54,706 nucleotides of DNA from Nocardia wallacei. Its GTDB lineage: Bacteria > Actinomycetota > Actinomycetes > Mycobacteriales > Mycobacteriaceae. Location: contig NZ_JARWQD010000307.1 of the NCBI RefSeq assembly GCF_029869545.1, forward strand, positions 1 to 54,706. Direction: 5' to 3'. The position numbers and the translations under genes were made by a program. A model generated the notes under the pieces. That model ran no database searches, had not been told where the DNA came from, and was given only the letters and a program-made list of their open reading frames with translations. Below are positions 43,731-51,894 of the stretch, piece after piece; position 1 is the stretch's first letter, and each line of letters starts with the position of its first letter.

Positions 43731-45163
43731 CGACCACCGCCGACCAGGTGCAGCCACTGACCCAGGAGGAGACCATTGCCTCGCTGGGTAAGTACGGCTA
43801 TGGCTGGGCCGACTCGGATGCCGCCGGTGCCAGCGCCAAGCGCGGCCTGTCCGAGGACGTCGTGCGCGACATCTCGGCCAAGAAGAACGAGCCCGAGTGG
43901 ATGCTCGACGTCCGCCTGAAGGCGCTGCGCATCTTCGACCGCAAGCCCATGCCGACCTGGGGCTCCAACCTCGACGGCATCGACTTCGACAACATCAAGT
44001 ACTTCGTGCGCTCGACCGAGAAGCAGGCCGCGACCTGGGACGAGCTGCCCGAGGACATCAAGAACACCTACGACAAGCTGGGCATCCCGGAGGCGGAGAA
44101 GCAGCGCCTGGTCTCGGGTGTCGCCGCGCAGTACGAGAGCGAGGTCGTCTACCACCAGATCCGCGAGGACCTGGAGGCCCAGGGCGTCGTCTTCCTCGAC
44201 ACCGACACCGGCCTGCGCGAGCACCCGGAGATCTTCCAGCAGTACTTCGGCTCGGTGATTCCGGCCGGTGACAACAAGTTCTCCGCGCTGAACACGGCGG
44301 TGTGGTCGGGTGGCTCGTTCATCTACGTGCCGCCGGGCGTGCACGTGGACATCCCGTTGCAGGCCTACTTCCGGATCAACACCGAGAACATGGGCCAGTT
44401 CGAGCGGACGCTGATCATCGTCGACGAGGGCGCCTACGTGCACTATGTCGAGGGCTGCACCGCGCCGATCTACAAGTCCGACTCGCTGCACTCCGCGGTG
44501 GTGGAGATCATCGTGAAGAAGGGCGGCCGCTGCCGCTACACCACCATCCAGAACTGGTCGAACAACGTCTACAACCTGGTCACCAAGCGGGCCAAGGCGG
44601 AGGCGGGCGCGACCATGGAGTGGATCGACGGCAATATCGGCTCCAAGGTCACCATGAAGTACCCGGCGGTCTGGATGACCGGCGAGTACGCCAAGGGCGA
44701 GGTGCTCTCGGTGGCGTTCGCGGGCGAGGGCCAGCACCAGGACACCGGCTCGAAGATGCTGCACCTGGCGCCGCACACCTCCTCGACCATCGTGTCGAAG
44801 TCGGTGGCGCGCGGCGGCGGCCGGGCCTCCTACCGCGGCCTGGTCCAGATCAACAAGGGCGCCCACGGCTCCAAGTCGACCGTGAAATGCGATGCGCTGC
44901 TGGTGGATACGATCAGCCGCTCCGACACCTACCCCTACGTCGACATCCGCGAGGACGACGTGACCATGGGCCACGAGGCCACGGTCTCGAAGGTGTCCGA
45001 GGATCAGCTGTTCTACCTGATGAGCCGCGGCCTGACCGAGGACGAGGCGATGGCGATGGTGGTGCGCGGCTTCGTGGAGCCGATCGCCAAGGAGCTCCCG
45101 ATGGAGTACGCGCTCGAGCTGAACCGCCTGATCGAACTGCAGATGGAAGGAGCCGTCGGCTGA
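43727..45163 (+). CDS. sufB: Fe-S scaffold protein SufB
   Basis: A 478-residue SufB, scaffold subunit of the SufBCD complex on which [Fe-S] clusters are built. The family-typical SGGSFIYVPPGVHVDIPLQAYFRIN, VHYVEGCTAP, NWSNNVYNLVTKRA and KCDALLVDTISRSDTYPYVDI segments are contiguous. Unlike the M. tuberculosis protein there is no intein inserted. GGAAGGAG lies before the ATG. Coupled to sufR upstream and to sufD downstream (TGATG overlap). Confidence 0.97.
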   Translation: MTTTADQVQPLTQEETIASLGKYGYGWADSDAAGASAKRGLSEDVVRDISAKKNEPEWMLDVRLKALRIFDRKPMPTWGSNLDGIDFDNIKYFVRSTEKQAATWDELPEDIKNTYDKLGIPEAEKQRLVSGVAAQYESEVVYHQIREDLEAQGVVFLDTDTGLREHPEIFQQYFGSVIPAGDNKFSALNTAVWSGGSFIYVPPGVHVDIPLQAYFRINTENMGQFERTLIIVDEGAYVHYVEGCTAPIYKSDSLHSAVVEIIVKKGGRCRYTTIQNWSNNVYNLVTKRAKAEAGATMEWIDGNIGSKVTMKYPAVWMTGEYAKGEVLSVAFAGEGQHQDTGSKMLHLAPHTSSTIVSKSVARGGGRASYRGLVQINKGAHGSKSTVKCDALLVDTISRSDTYPYVDIREDDVTMGHEATVSKVSEDQLFYLMSRGLTEDEAMAMVVRGFVEPIAKELPMEYALELNRLIELQMEGAVG

Positions 45164-46341
45164 TGCCGGTCGAGAATGTCGCCGAGGCCGGGGAGGCCCG
45201 GGTTCCGGCGCTCAACAAGGGCGAGGTGTTCACGTCGTTCGACGTGAACGCCTTCGAGGTGCCCTCCGGCAAGGACGAGGCCTGGCGGTTCACCCCGCTG
45301 CGGCGGCTGCGCGGGCTGCACGACGGCAGCGCCGTCCGCGACGGCAAGGCGACCGTCGAGGTGGCTCGGGTCGCCGGTGTGAACGTGGAGACGGTGGCGC
45401 GCACCGACGCTCGCCTCGGCGCGGCCGGTGTCCCGGCGGATCGCGTCGCGGCCCAGGCGTACTCCGGTTTCGAGGAGGCCACCGTGATCTCGGTCGGCAA
45501 GGAAACCGAGGTCGCCGAGCCGGTCGTGGTCGTGATCACCGGCCCCGGTGAGGGCAGGACGGCGTACGGGCACCTGCAGATCCGCCTCGACGCCTTCGCC
45601 AAGGCGACCGTGGTCATCGATGAGCGGGGCAGCGGAACCTACGCGGAGAACGTGGAATTCGTGCTCGGCGACAGCGCCGCGCTGACCGTCGTCGCCGTCC
45701 AGGACTGGGCCGACGACACCGTCCACGCCATCGCACAGCACGCGAAGCTGAGCCGCGACGCCACGCTGCGCCACACCAACGTCACCCTGGGCGGCGATCT
45801 GGTGCGGCTGACCGCGACCGTCCGCTACGACGGCCCGGGCGGCGACGCGGAGCTGCTCGGCCTGTACTTCGCCGACGACGGCCAGCACTTCGAGCAGCGC
45901 CTGCTGGTCGACCACGCGGTGCCCCACTGCAAGTCGAACGTGCTGTACAAGGGTGCGCTGCAGGGCGACCCGCACTCGCGCAAACCCGATGCGCACACCG
46001 TGTGGGTGGGCGATGTGCTGATCCGCGCGGCGGCCGAGGGCACCGACACCTTCGAGGTGAACCGTAACCTGGTGCTCACCGACGGTGCCCGCGCCGATTC
46101 GGTGCCGAACCTGGAGATCGAGACCGGCGAGATCGTCGGCGCCGGGCACGCCTCGGCCACCGGCCGTTTCGACGACGAGCAGCTGTTCTACCTGCGCGCT
46201 CGCGGAATCCCGGAGGAGGCCGCGCGGCGCCTGGTCGTGCGCGGGTTCTTCCACGAGATCATCCAGAAGATCGCGGTACCCGAGGTCCGGGAGCGGCTGG
46301 AGTCGGCCATCGAGGCCGAGCTCGCCGCCATCGGAGCATGA
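45163..46341 (+). CDS. sufD: Fe-S scaffold protein SufD
   Basis: A 392-residue SufD that pairs with SufB and is bound by the SufC ATPase. Typical motifs are an N-terminal DEAWRFTPLRRLRGL, the beta-helix core, HCKSNVLYKGAL and the C-terminal NLEIETGEIVGAGHASATGRFDDEQLFYLRARGI. It begins on the last base of the sufB stop codon and ends 37 bp before sufC. Equivalent to Rv1462. Confidence 0.96.
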   Translation: MPVENVAEAGEARVPALNKGEVFTSFDVNAFEVPSGKDEAWRFTPLRRLRGLHDGSAVRDGKATVEVARVAGVNVETVARTDARLGAAGVPADRVAAQAYSGFEEATVISVGKETEVAEPVVVVITGPGEGRTAYGHLQIRLDAFAKATVVIDERGSGTYAENVEFVLGDSAALTVVAVQDWADDTVHAIAQHAKLSRDATLRHTNVTLGGDLVRLTATVRYDGPGGDAELLGLYFADDGQHFEQRLLVDHAVPHCKSNVLYKGALQGDPHSRKPDAHTVWVGDVLIRAAAEGTDTFEVNRNLVLTDGARADSVPNLEIETGEIVGAGHASATGRFDDEQLFYLRARGIPEEAARRLVVRGFFHEIIQKIAVPEVRERLESAIEAELAAIGA

Positions 46342-46378
46342 CCACCCGACACTTTCCGATCCCCCTGAAGGACGCCGA

Positions 46379-47149
46379 ATGACCACCCTCGAAATCAAGG
46401 ACCTGCACGTCGAGATCACGACGCCGGAAGAGGAGACGAAGGAGATCCTCAAGGGCGTGAACCTCACCGTGAAATCCGGTGAGACGCACGCCATCATGGG
46501 CCCCAACGGTTCCGGCAAGTCCACCCTGTCCTACGCCATCGCCGGACATCCCAAGTACACCGTGACCCAGGGCTCGATCACCCTGGACGGCGAGGACGTG
46601 CTGGAGATGTCGGTCGACGAGCGCGCCCGCGCCGGTCTGTTCCTGGCGATGCAGTACCCGGTCGAGGTGCCGGGCGTGTCGATGTCGAACTTCCTGCGCA
46701 CCGCGGCCACGGCCGTGCGCGGCGAGGCCCCGAAGCTGCGGCACTGGGTCAAGGAGGTCAAGCAGTCGATGTCCGAGCTGGAGATCGACCCGGCCTTCGC
46801 CGACCGCTCGGTGAACGAGGGCTTCTCCGGCGGCGAGAAGAAGCGCCACGAGATCCTGCAGCTGGGCCTGCTCAAGCCGAAGATCGCCATCCTCGACGAG
46901 ACCGACTCGGGCCTGGACGTGGACGCGCTGCGCATCGTCTCCGAGGGGGTCAACACCTACAAGGAGCGCGAGAACGGCGGCGTCCTGCTGATCACCCACT
47001 ACACCCGCATCCTGCGCTACATCCAGCCGCAGTTCGTGCACGTGTTCGTCGGCGGCCGCATCGTCGCCGAGGGCGGGCCCGAACTCGCCGAGGAACTCGA
47101 CGCCAACGGCTACGTGCGCTTCACTCAGACCGCGACCGCTGGAGCCTGA
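46379..47149 (+). CDS. sufC: Fe-S assembly ATPase SufC
   Basis: A 256-residue ABC-type ATPase that powers SufBCD. Walker A is GPNGSGKST at residues 41-49, the variant signature is FSGGEKKRHEILQL and Walker B is AILDETDSGLDVDAL, all in the SufC-specific form. GAAGGA precedes the ATG, and sufS starts directly after its stop. Equivalent to Rv1463. Confidence 0.97.
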   Translation: MTTLEIKDLHVEITTPEEETKEILKGVNLTVKSGETHAIMGPNGSGKSTLSYAIAGHPKYTVTQGSITLDGEDVLEMSVDERARAGLFLAMQYPVEVPGVSMSNFLRTAATAVRGEAPKLRHWVKEVKQSMSELEIDPAFADRSVNEGFSGGEKKRHEILQLGLLKPKIAILDETDSGLDVDALRIVSEGVNTYKERENGGVLLITHYTRILRYIQPQFVHVFVGGRIVAEGGPELAEELDANGYVRFTQTATAGA

Positions 47150-47150
47150 T

Positions 47151-48431
47151 ATGACCGCTACGGTGTCCGATGCCGTGCAGCCCGCCGCGGGCGGCACCCT
47201 CGACGTGGCCCGCGTGCGGGCCGACTTCCCGATCCTGAGCCGCACGGTTCGGGAGGGAAAACCGTTGGTGTACTTGGACTCCGGCGCGACCTCGCAGCGC
47301 CCGCTGGCCGTACTGGACGCGGAGCGGGAGTACGTCGTCGGTAGCAATTCGGCGGTGCACCGCGGTGCGCACCAGCTGTCGGAGGAGGCGACCGACGCCT
47401 ACGAGGCGGCGCGCGCCGAGATCGGCCGGTTCGTCGGTGTGGACGCCGACGAGATCGTGTTCACCAAGAACGCCACCGAATCGCTGAACCTGGTGACCTA
47501 CTCCTTCGCCGACGACCGGTTCCCGCACCACGTCGGCCCGGGTGACGAGATCGTGATCACCGAGCTGGAGCATCACGCGAATCTCGTTCCGTGGCAGGAA
47601 CTCGCGCGCCGCACCGGTGCGACCCTGAAGTGGTACGGCATCACCGACGACGGCCGCATCGACCTCGATTCGCTCGAGCTGTCGCCCGCCACCAGGGTCG
47701 TCGCGTTCACGCACGTGTCGAATGTGACCGGTGCGGTCACCGATGTCGCCGAAATCGTCCGTCGCGCACGGGAAGTCGGCGCGCTGACGGTGCTCGACGC
47801 CTGCCAGTCGGTGCCGCACATGGCGGTCGACTTCCGCGCGCTGGGAGTCGATTTCGCCGCGTTCTCCGGGCACAAGATGTTCGGCCCCTCCGGCGTCGGC
47901 GTGCTCTACGGCCGCCGCGCCCTGCTGGAGGAGACCCCGCCGTTCATCACCGGCGGCTCGATGATCGAGACGGTCACCATGGAGGGCACCACCTACGCCC
48001 CGCCGCCGCAGCGCTTCGAGGCCGGTGTGCCGATGACCTCGCAGGTGATCGGGCTGGCCGCGGCGGTGCGATACCTGGAGGGGCTGGGCATGGAAGCCGT
48101 TGCGGCCCATGAGCATGCGCTCGTCGGCGCCGCGCTCGAGGGGCTGAGCGCGATCGAGGGTGTGCGGATCATCGGCCCGGCCGAGAACGTGGATCGCGGC
48201 GGCGCGGTGTCGTTCGTGGTCGACGGCATCCACGCACACGATGTCGGCCAGATCCTGGACGACGAGGGCGTCGCGATCCGCGTCGGGCACCACTGCGCGT
48301 GGCCGCTGATGCGGCGGCTGGGCATTCCGGCCACCGCCCGCGCCACCTTCGCCGCCTACAACACCCTCGACGAGGTGGACGCGCTGGTCGCCGCGGTGCG
48401 GAAGGCTCAGAGCTTCTTCGGAGTTGCATAG
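47151..48431 (+). CDS. sufS: Cysteine desulfurase SufS
   Basis: A 426-residue PLP enzyme that takes sulfur from cysteine for cluster assembly. The PLP lysine is K242 in FSGHKMFGPSG, and the persulfide-bearing cysteine is C382 in RVGHHCAWPLM, the short loop of class II desulfurases. The substrate-binding TELEHHANLVPW motif is present. It begins one base after sufC and is followed by sufU 3 bp after its stop. Equivalent to Rv1464. Confidence 0.97.
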   Translation: MTATVSDAVQPAAGGTLDVARVRADFPILSRTVREGKPLVYLDSGATSQRPLAVLDAEREYVVGSNSAVHRGAHQLSEEATDAYEAARAEIGRFVGVDADEIVFTKNATESLNLVTYSFADDRFPHHVGPGDEIVITELEHHANLVPWQELARRTGATLKWYGITDDGRIDLDSLELSPATRVVAFTHVSNVTGAVTDVAEIVRRAREVGALTVLDACQSVPHMAVDFRALGVDFAAFSGHKMFGPSGVGVLYGRRALLEETPPFITGGSMIETVTMEGTTYAPPPQRFEAGVPMTSQVIGLAAAVRYLEGLGMEAVAAHEHALVGAALEGLSAIEGVRIIGPAENVDRGGAVSFVVDGIHAHDVGQILDDEGVAIRVGHHCAWPLMRRLGIPATARATFAAYNTLDEVDALVAAVRKAQSFFGVA

Positions 48432-48434
48432 AAC

Positions 48435-48938
48435 ATGCGCATGGACCAGATGTACCAGGAAGTGATCCTGGACCACTACAAGCATCCGCATCGCCGCGGG
48501 CTGCGGGAGCCGTTCGGTGCCGAGGTGCACCACGTCAACCCGACCTGCGGCGACGAGGTGACCCTGCGCGTCCACATCGACGACAACGGCGATGTCGCCG
48601 ATGTGTCCTACGACGGTCAGGGTTGCTCGATCAGCCAGGCCGCCACCTCGATCCTCACCGACCAGGTCATCGGCGTGCCGGTGCAGCAGGCGCTGAAGGT
48701 CGTCGACTCCTACAGCGAGATGATCTCCAGCCGCGGCACCATCGAGGGCGACGAGGACGTGCTCGGCGACGGGATCGCGCTGGCGGGCGTCTCCAAGTAT
48801 CCGGCGCGCGTGAAATGCGCGCTGCTGGGCTGGATGGCGTTCAAGGATGCGGTGGTCCGGATAACCTCGGCAGAGGAGACGACAACGAAGCGCGTCATGG
48901 GCAGTGCTCAGTCAACGAATGGTGAACGTCATGAGTGA
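48435..48938 (+). CDS. sufU: Zinc-dependent sulfurtransferase SufU
   Basis: A 167-residue SufU that accepts persulfide sulfur from SufS. The three cysteines are C38 (NPTCGDE), C64 (GQGCSIS) and C128 (VKCALLGW), with D40 as the fourth zinc ligand. The spacing with an insert before the last cysteine is that of SufU rather than IscU. It overlaps sufT by 8 bp. Equivalent to Rv1465. Confidence 0.95.
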   Translation: MRMDQMYQEVILDHYKHPHRRGLREPFGAEVHHVNPTCGDEVTLRVHIDDNGDVADVSYDGQGCSISQAATSILTDQVIGVPVQQALKVVDSYSEMISSRGTIEGDEDVLGDGIALAGVSKYPARVKCALLGWMAFKDAVVRITSAEETTTKRVMGSAQSTNGERHE

Positions 48939-49302
48939 AACACCCGCGAGCGAAGCACCCGCAGCCGAGCAGCAGCTCTCCGCCGAGGAGATGGAGCAGC
49001 TCGAGAACATCGAGGAGGCGATGCGCGACGTCGTCGACCCGGAGCTGGGCATCAACGTCGTCGACCTCGGCCTGGTCTACGGCATGCGGCTGGAGGACGA
49101 CACCGCCATCCTCGACATGACCCTGACGTCGGCGGCCTGCCCGCTCACCGACGTCATCGAGGACCAGTCCCGCAATGCGCTGGTGCGCAGCGGCCTGGTC
49201 GAGGATATGAAGATCAACTGGGTCTGGATGCCGCCGTGGGGTCCGGACAAGATCACCGAGGACGGGCGCGAGCAGCTGCGCGCCCTCGGCTTCACGGTGT
49301 GA
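48931..49302 (+). CDS. sufT: SUF-associated MIP18/DUF59 protein SufT
   Basis: A 123-residue DUF59-family protein that assists Fe-S cluster maturation. The conserved core is VVDPELGINVVDLGLVY, then LTSAACPLTD with the reactive cysteine and VWMPPWGPDKITEDGREQLRALGF. The ATG at 48931, inside the end of sufU, is chosen over an upstream frame because the MSETPAS start fits the short acidic N-terminus. Last gene of the suf operon and equivalent to Rv1466. Confidence 0.93.
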   Translation: MSETPASEAPAAEQQLSAEEMEQLENIEEAMRDVVDPELGINVVDLGLVYGMRLEDDTAILDMTLTSAACPLTDVIEDQSRNALVRSGLVEDMKINWVWMPPWGPDKITEDGREQLRALGFTV

Positions 49303-49345
49303 TACGTCCGGTGTGATCGCTCGCCGCGGGCGCCGCGTCGTACCG

Positions 49346-49361
49346 TAGGCTCGCGGCGATG
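49346..49361 (+). promoter_or_regulatory. Leaderless -10 element
   Basis: TAGGCT (49346-49351) is followed by seven bases and the ATG at 49359, so the mRNA of the small membrane protein would start at its initiation codon. Confidence 0.5.
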
Positions 49362-49721
49362 AGCGCTGCGGGACGGATCAGTTGGATAGGGCCGCTGGTG
49401 GGCTGTGTGGCGGCGGTGTTGACCGCGCCGCTGGCCGCGGCGGTGGTCGCGAGCGTGTACCGGTTCCCCGTTCCCTTCGGTGACTACGCACACGGCTTGT
49501 CCGAGGCCGGAAACGCGGCGCTGGCCAGCGTGTTCTATCTGGTACTCGGCGGCGTGCCGGTGCTGGCGATCGGGGGTACGGTCGCCGGTTGGCTGGTGCA
49601 GCGCGCCGCCGGAACCGATTCGGCGCGGACAGGCTGGGCCGGTGCGGGCGCCGGATTCGGCGTCGCGCTGCTGGGCGCGCTGGTGTTGGCGACGCTCGAA
49701 TTCTTCGTCGGCCCTTGGTGA
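49359..49721 (+). CDS. Small membrane protein, function unknown
   Basis: A 120-residue protein with three clear hydrophobic helices: GPLVGCVAAVLTAPLAAAVVASVY (residues about 10-34), LASVFYLVLGGVPVLAIGGTVAGWLV (about 55-80) and GAGAGFGVALLGALVLATLEFFV (about 94-117). No conserved functional motif was recognised. It stands alone after the suf operon and converges on the deaminase gene. Confidence 0.7.
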   Translation: MSAAGRISWIGPLVGCVAAVLTAPLAAAVVASVYRFPVPFGDYAHGLSEAGNAALASVFYLVLGGVPVLAIGGTVAGWLVQRAAGTDSARTGWAGAGAGFGVALLGALVLATLEFFVGPW

Positions 49722-49736
49722 TCGCGGTACCCGAGA

Positions 49737-49752
49737 CGGGCCGCTCGGCCCG
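49737..49752. terminator. Hairpin between convergent genes
   Basis: CGGGCC-GCTC-GGCCCG is a perfect 6-bp stem with a 4-nt loop between the small membrane protein and the convergent deaminase gene. It may act as a bidirectional terminator; no T-tract follows. Confidence 0.4.
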
Positions 49753-49781
49753 CCCGAGGGCACGCGGTGGGTGGCGGCTGG

Positions 49782-50822
49782 TCACTCGTCGGCATCTGCC
49801 TCGGCCGCCCGTGCCAGCACGCGTCGATGCAGGGCGGCGCGTTCGGTGTCGTCGAGCCAGCAGCCTTCCACGCCGTTCATCGTGAACCGCAGCAGCTGCT
49901 CGGTGCCGTAGCCGAGGGCCTTCGACAGGACGGCGAAATCGTTGGTGGGGTCGGTGCCGAACATCGGCGGGTCGTCGGAATCAATCGTTATACGCAGCCC
50001 CGCGTCCACCATGGCGGCGATCTTCTCGTGTCTGCCGTTGCCGCTGCCGGAGTAGCGGCCGATATCGGAACTTACCGGCGTGCAGGTGAACACGATGCCC
50101 TCGGAGACGCAGCGCTCGGTGATCCGGGGGTCGTCGACGACGTGGTAGCCATGGTCGACGCGGGTGCAGCCGAGGACATCGAGCAGGATCTCGATATGCG
50201 GCGGCGGCCCGGATTCCGAGTGCGCGGTGCGGTGCAGGCCCGCCTTCCGGGCCAGCCGGTACGCCTCGTGGAACTGCCCGGGCGGGCCGTGGACCTCGGC
50301 GTAGTCGAGCCCGATGCCGACCACCTCGTCGCGGCGGTGCTCGATCACCTGCCGCATCAGATCCACGGCCGCCCGCGGGGTGTCCTCGCGGTTGATCGCG
50401 ACGATGATGCGGCTGTCGATTCCGGTGTCCTGCTTCGCTTCCCGCATTCCCGCCCGGACGCCGTCGAGCAGTGTGCGGTAGCCGGTGTGCGGGTGCGCGG
50501 GCGGGCTGACGAAGATCTCCCGGTACAGCACCCCGTGGTCGGCACCGAGCGTGGTCAGGGATTCGTAGGTGATGCGGCGGAAGTCGTCGGCGTCGCGGAC
50601 CACCTGCCCGACCGTGTCGTAGACGCGCAGGAACTCGTCGAGATCCTCGTGGCTGTCGATATCGTAGAGGGTGTCGGCGGTCCGCCCGCCCGGCACCGGC
50701 ACGCCGTGCTTGGCGGCCAGTTCCACGACGGTTTCCGGGAGTACGGACCCGGTGAGGTGGCAGTGCAGGCTCACCTTCGGCAGCGCGGCGAAATCGACGG
50801 CCGCAGCGGGCATGTCGTTCAC
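49782..50822 (-). CDS. Divergent adenosine/adenine deaminase family enzyme
   Basis: A 346-residue amidohydrolase of the adenosine-deaminase superfamily. Metal ligands are seen at H20 and H22 (HCHLTG), H201 and D281 or D283 (IDSDDPPMFGT), with H224 in RVDHG. The normally conserved HAGE sequence is H201-S-E203-S followed directly by GPP, one residue shorter than in typical members, so the catalytic Glu position is altered. It is therefore a divergent subfamily and the substrate should not be assumed to be adenosine. The GTG at 50822 overlaps the oxygenase stop (GTGA); an ATG at 50813 is possible. Third gene of the permease-oxygenase-deaminase operon. Confidence 0.85.
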   Translation of the reverse strand: MNDMPAAAVDFAALPKVSLHCHLTGSVLPETVVELAAKHGVPVPGGRTADTLYDIDSHEDLDEFLRVYDTVGQVVRDADDFRRITYESLTTLGADHGVLYREIFVSPPAHPHTGYRTLLDGVRAGMREAKQDTGIDSRIIVAINREDTPRAAVDLMRQVIEHRRDEVVGIGLDYAEVHGPPGQFHEAYRLARKAGLHRTAHSESGPPPHIEILLDVLGCTRVDHGYHVVDDPRITERCVSEGIVFTCTPVSSDIGRYSGSGNGRHEKIAAMVDAGLRITIDSDDPPMFGTDPTNDFAVLSKALGYGTEQLLRFTMNGVEGCWLDDTERAALHRRVLARAAEADADE

Positions 50823-51862
50823 GGCGTGGCCTCCGCGGCGGCACGAACGCGGGCGGCTTCTCGCTCGGCGTTCGTATTCGGTTGCAGCGCACGCGAACCC
50901 GCCAATTTGGCGCGGATGTGCTCGGCGACCGTGGTGGGCTCGTACCGGCTGCCCGCGCCGATACACGACGGCAGTGTGGCGATGACGGCATCGATATTGC
51001 CGTCGTGGAAATACGCTGCGCTGCGGCGCCTTTCGATGGTGCCGTCCACGATGGGCGGCATGACGCGGTGCAGCGTCGACAGCCAGCGCTCGTTGGTCCA
51101 GCGTGCCATCAGATCGCCGAGATTCACCAGCAGCGCGCCGTCGGCGGGCCGGACGTCGTGCCAGCGGTGGTCGGCGCCGAGCACCTGCAGGCCCGGTGCC
51201 TGGTCGGCCCACAGCACGGTCACGATGCCGTAGTCGGTGTGCTCGCCCATGCCGATGAGGTCGCCGTCGAGGTCGACCGTGCCCGGCGGCAGGGCATAGT
51301 TGTTCATGCGCAGCACGTCGAGGGAGTGGTCGGTGAACCGGTCGAAGTATCCGGCCGGAAGCGCGAGGGCGTCGGCGAAGACGGTGGTGAGCGTGCGGGC
51401 GACCCGCGCGGCCTCGGCGTAGTACGCCAGCACCGGGCCGCGGAACTGCGGAACCTGTTGTGGCCACAGGTTTTCCGCGTAGTCGGTGGCGGGCAGGTCG
51501 ATGCCGGGATAGTCGGAGGTGGCGGCGCCGATGTTGAACGCCTCGAAGAAGTCGTTCATCCGGCCCGCCGACTCCACGCCCAGGCTCAGGCTCAGGCTCT
51601 CGCTCTTGGGCGGGGAATACCCGCGGTTGATCTCCGGCGGCGTCCGATAGCCCTTCTTGGTCTCGAGGTCGAGCCCGAAGAACGCGTCGAGCGCCGCGGC
51701 GAAGTCATCGATCACACCCTGCGGCACGGCATGCCCGACGATCTGCATGAACCCGACCGTGCTCGCGGCCTCGTCGACCTGCCGGGCCACGTGCGCGCGT
51801 TCCTCCTCGGTGGCGGCGCGGACATAGGGTGAGATATCGATAACGGGCACATGGAATTCCAT
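50819..51862 (-). CDS. 2-oxoglutarate/Fe(II) oxygenase, isopenicillin N synthase-like
   Basis: A 347-residue non-haem iron oxygenase. It has the N-terminal DIOX_N-type start VPVIDISPY and the iron-binding H208-x-D210 and H265, with the 2-oxoglutarate-binding R279-x-S281 (ERRRSAAYF). Related enzymes hydroxylate or demethylate small molecules, including nucleobases such as thymine. The ATG at 51862 follows a strong AAGGAGG site; an in-frame GTG at 51898 that overlaps the permease stop is an alternative giving 12 more residues. It sits between a nucleobase permease and a deaminase, so a purine or pyrimidine substrate is inferred. Confidence 0.88.
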   Translation of the reverse strand: MEFHVPVIDISPYVRAATEEERAHVARQVDEAASTVGFMQIVGHAVPQGVIDDFAAALDAFFGLDLETKKGYRTPPEINRGYSPPKSESLSLSLGVESAGRMNDFFEAFNIGAATSDYPGIDLPATDYAENLWPQQVPQFRGPVLAYYAEAARVARTLTTVFADALALPAGYFDRFTDHSLDVLRMNNYALPPGTVDLDGDLIGMGEHTDYGIVTVLWADQAPGLQVLGADHRWHDVRPADGALLVNLGDLMARWTNERWLSTLHRVMPPIVDGTIERRRSAAYFHDGNIDAVIATLPSCIGAGSRYEPTTVAEHIRAKLAGSRALQPNTNAEREAARVRAAAEATP

Positions 51863-51894
51863 GACGTCCTCCTTCGTAGCAGTGATGGGAATGT

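Noticed and set aside
50819..51862. The oxygenase as a true isopenicillin N synthase in a beta-lactam cluster
   Set aside because: No ACV synthetase or other beta-lactam genes are nearby, and the RxS 2-oxoglutarate-binding motif is present, unlike in isopenicillin N synthase chemistry.
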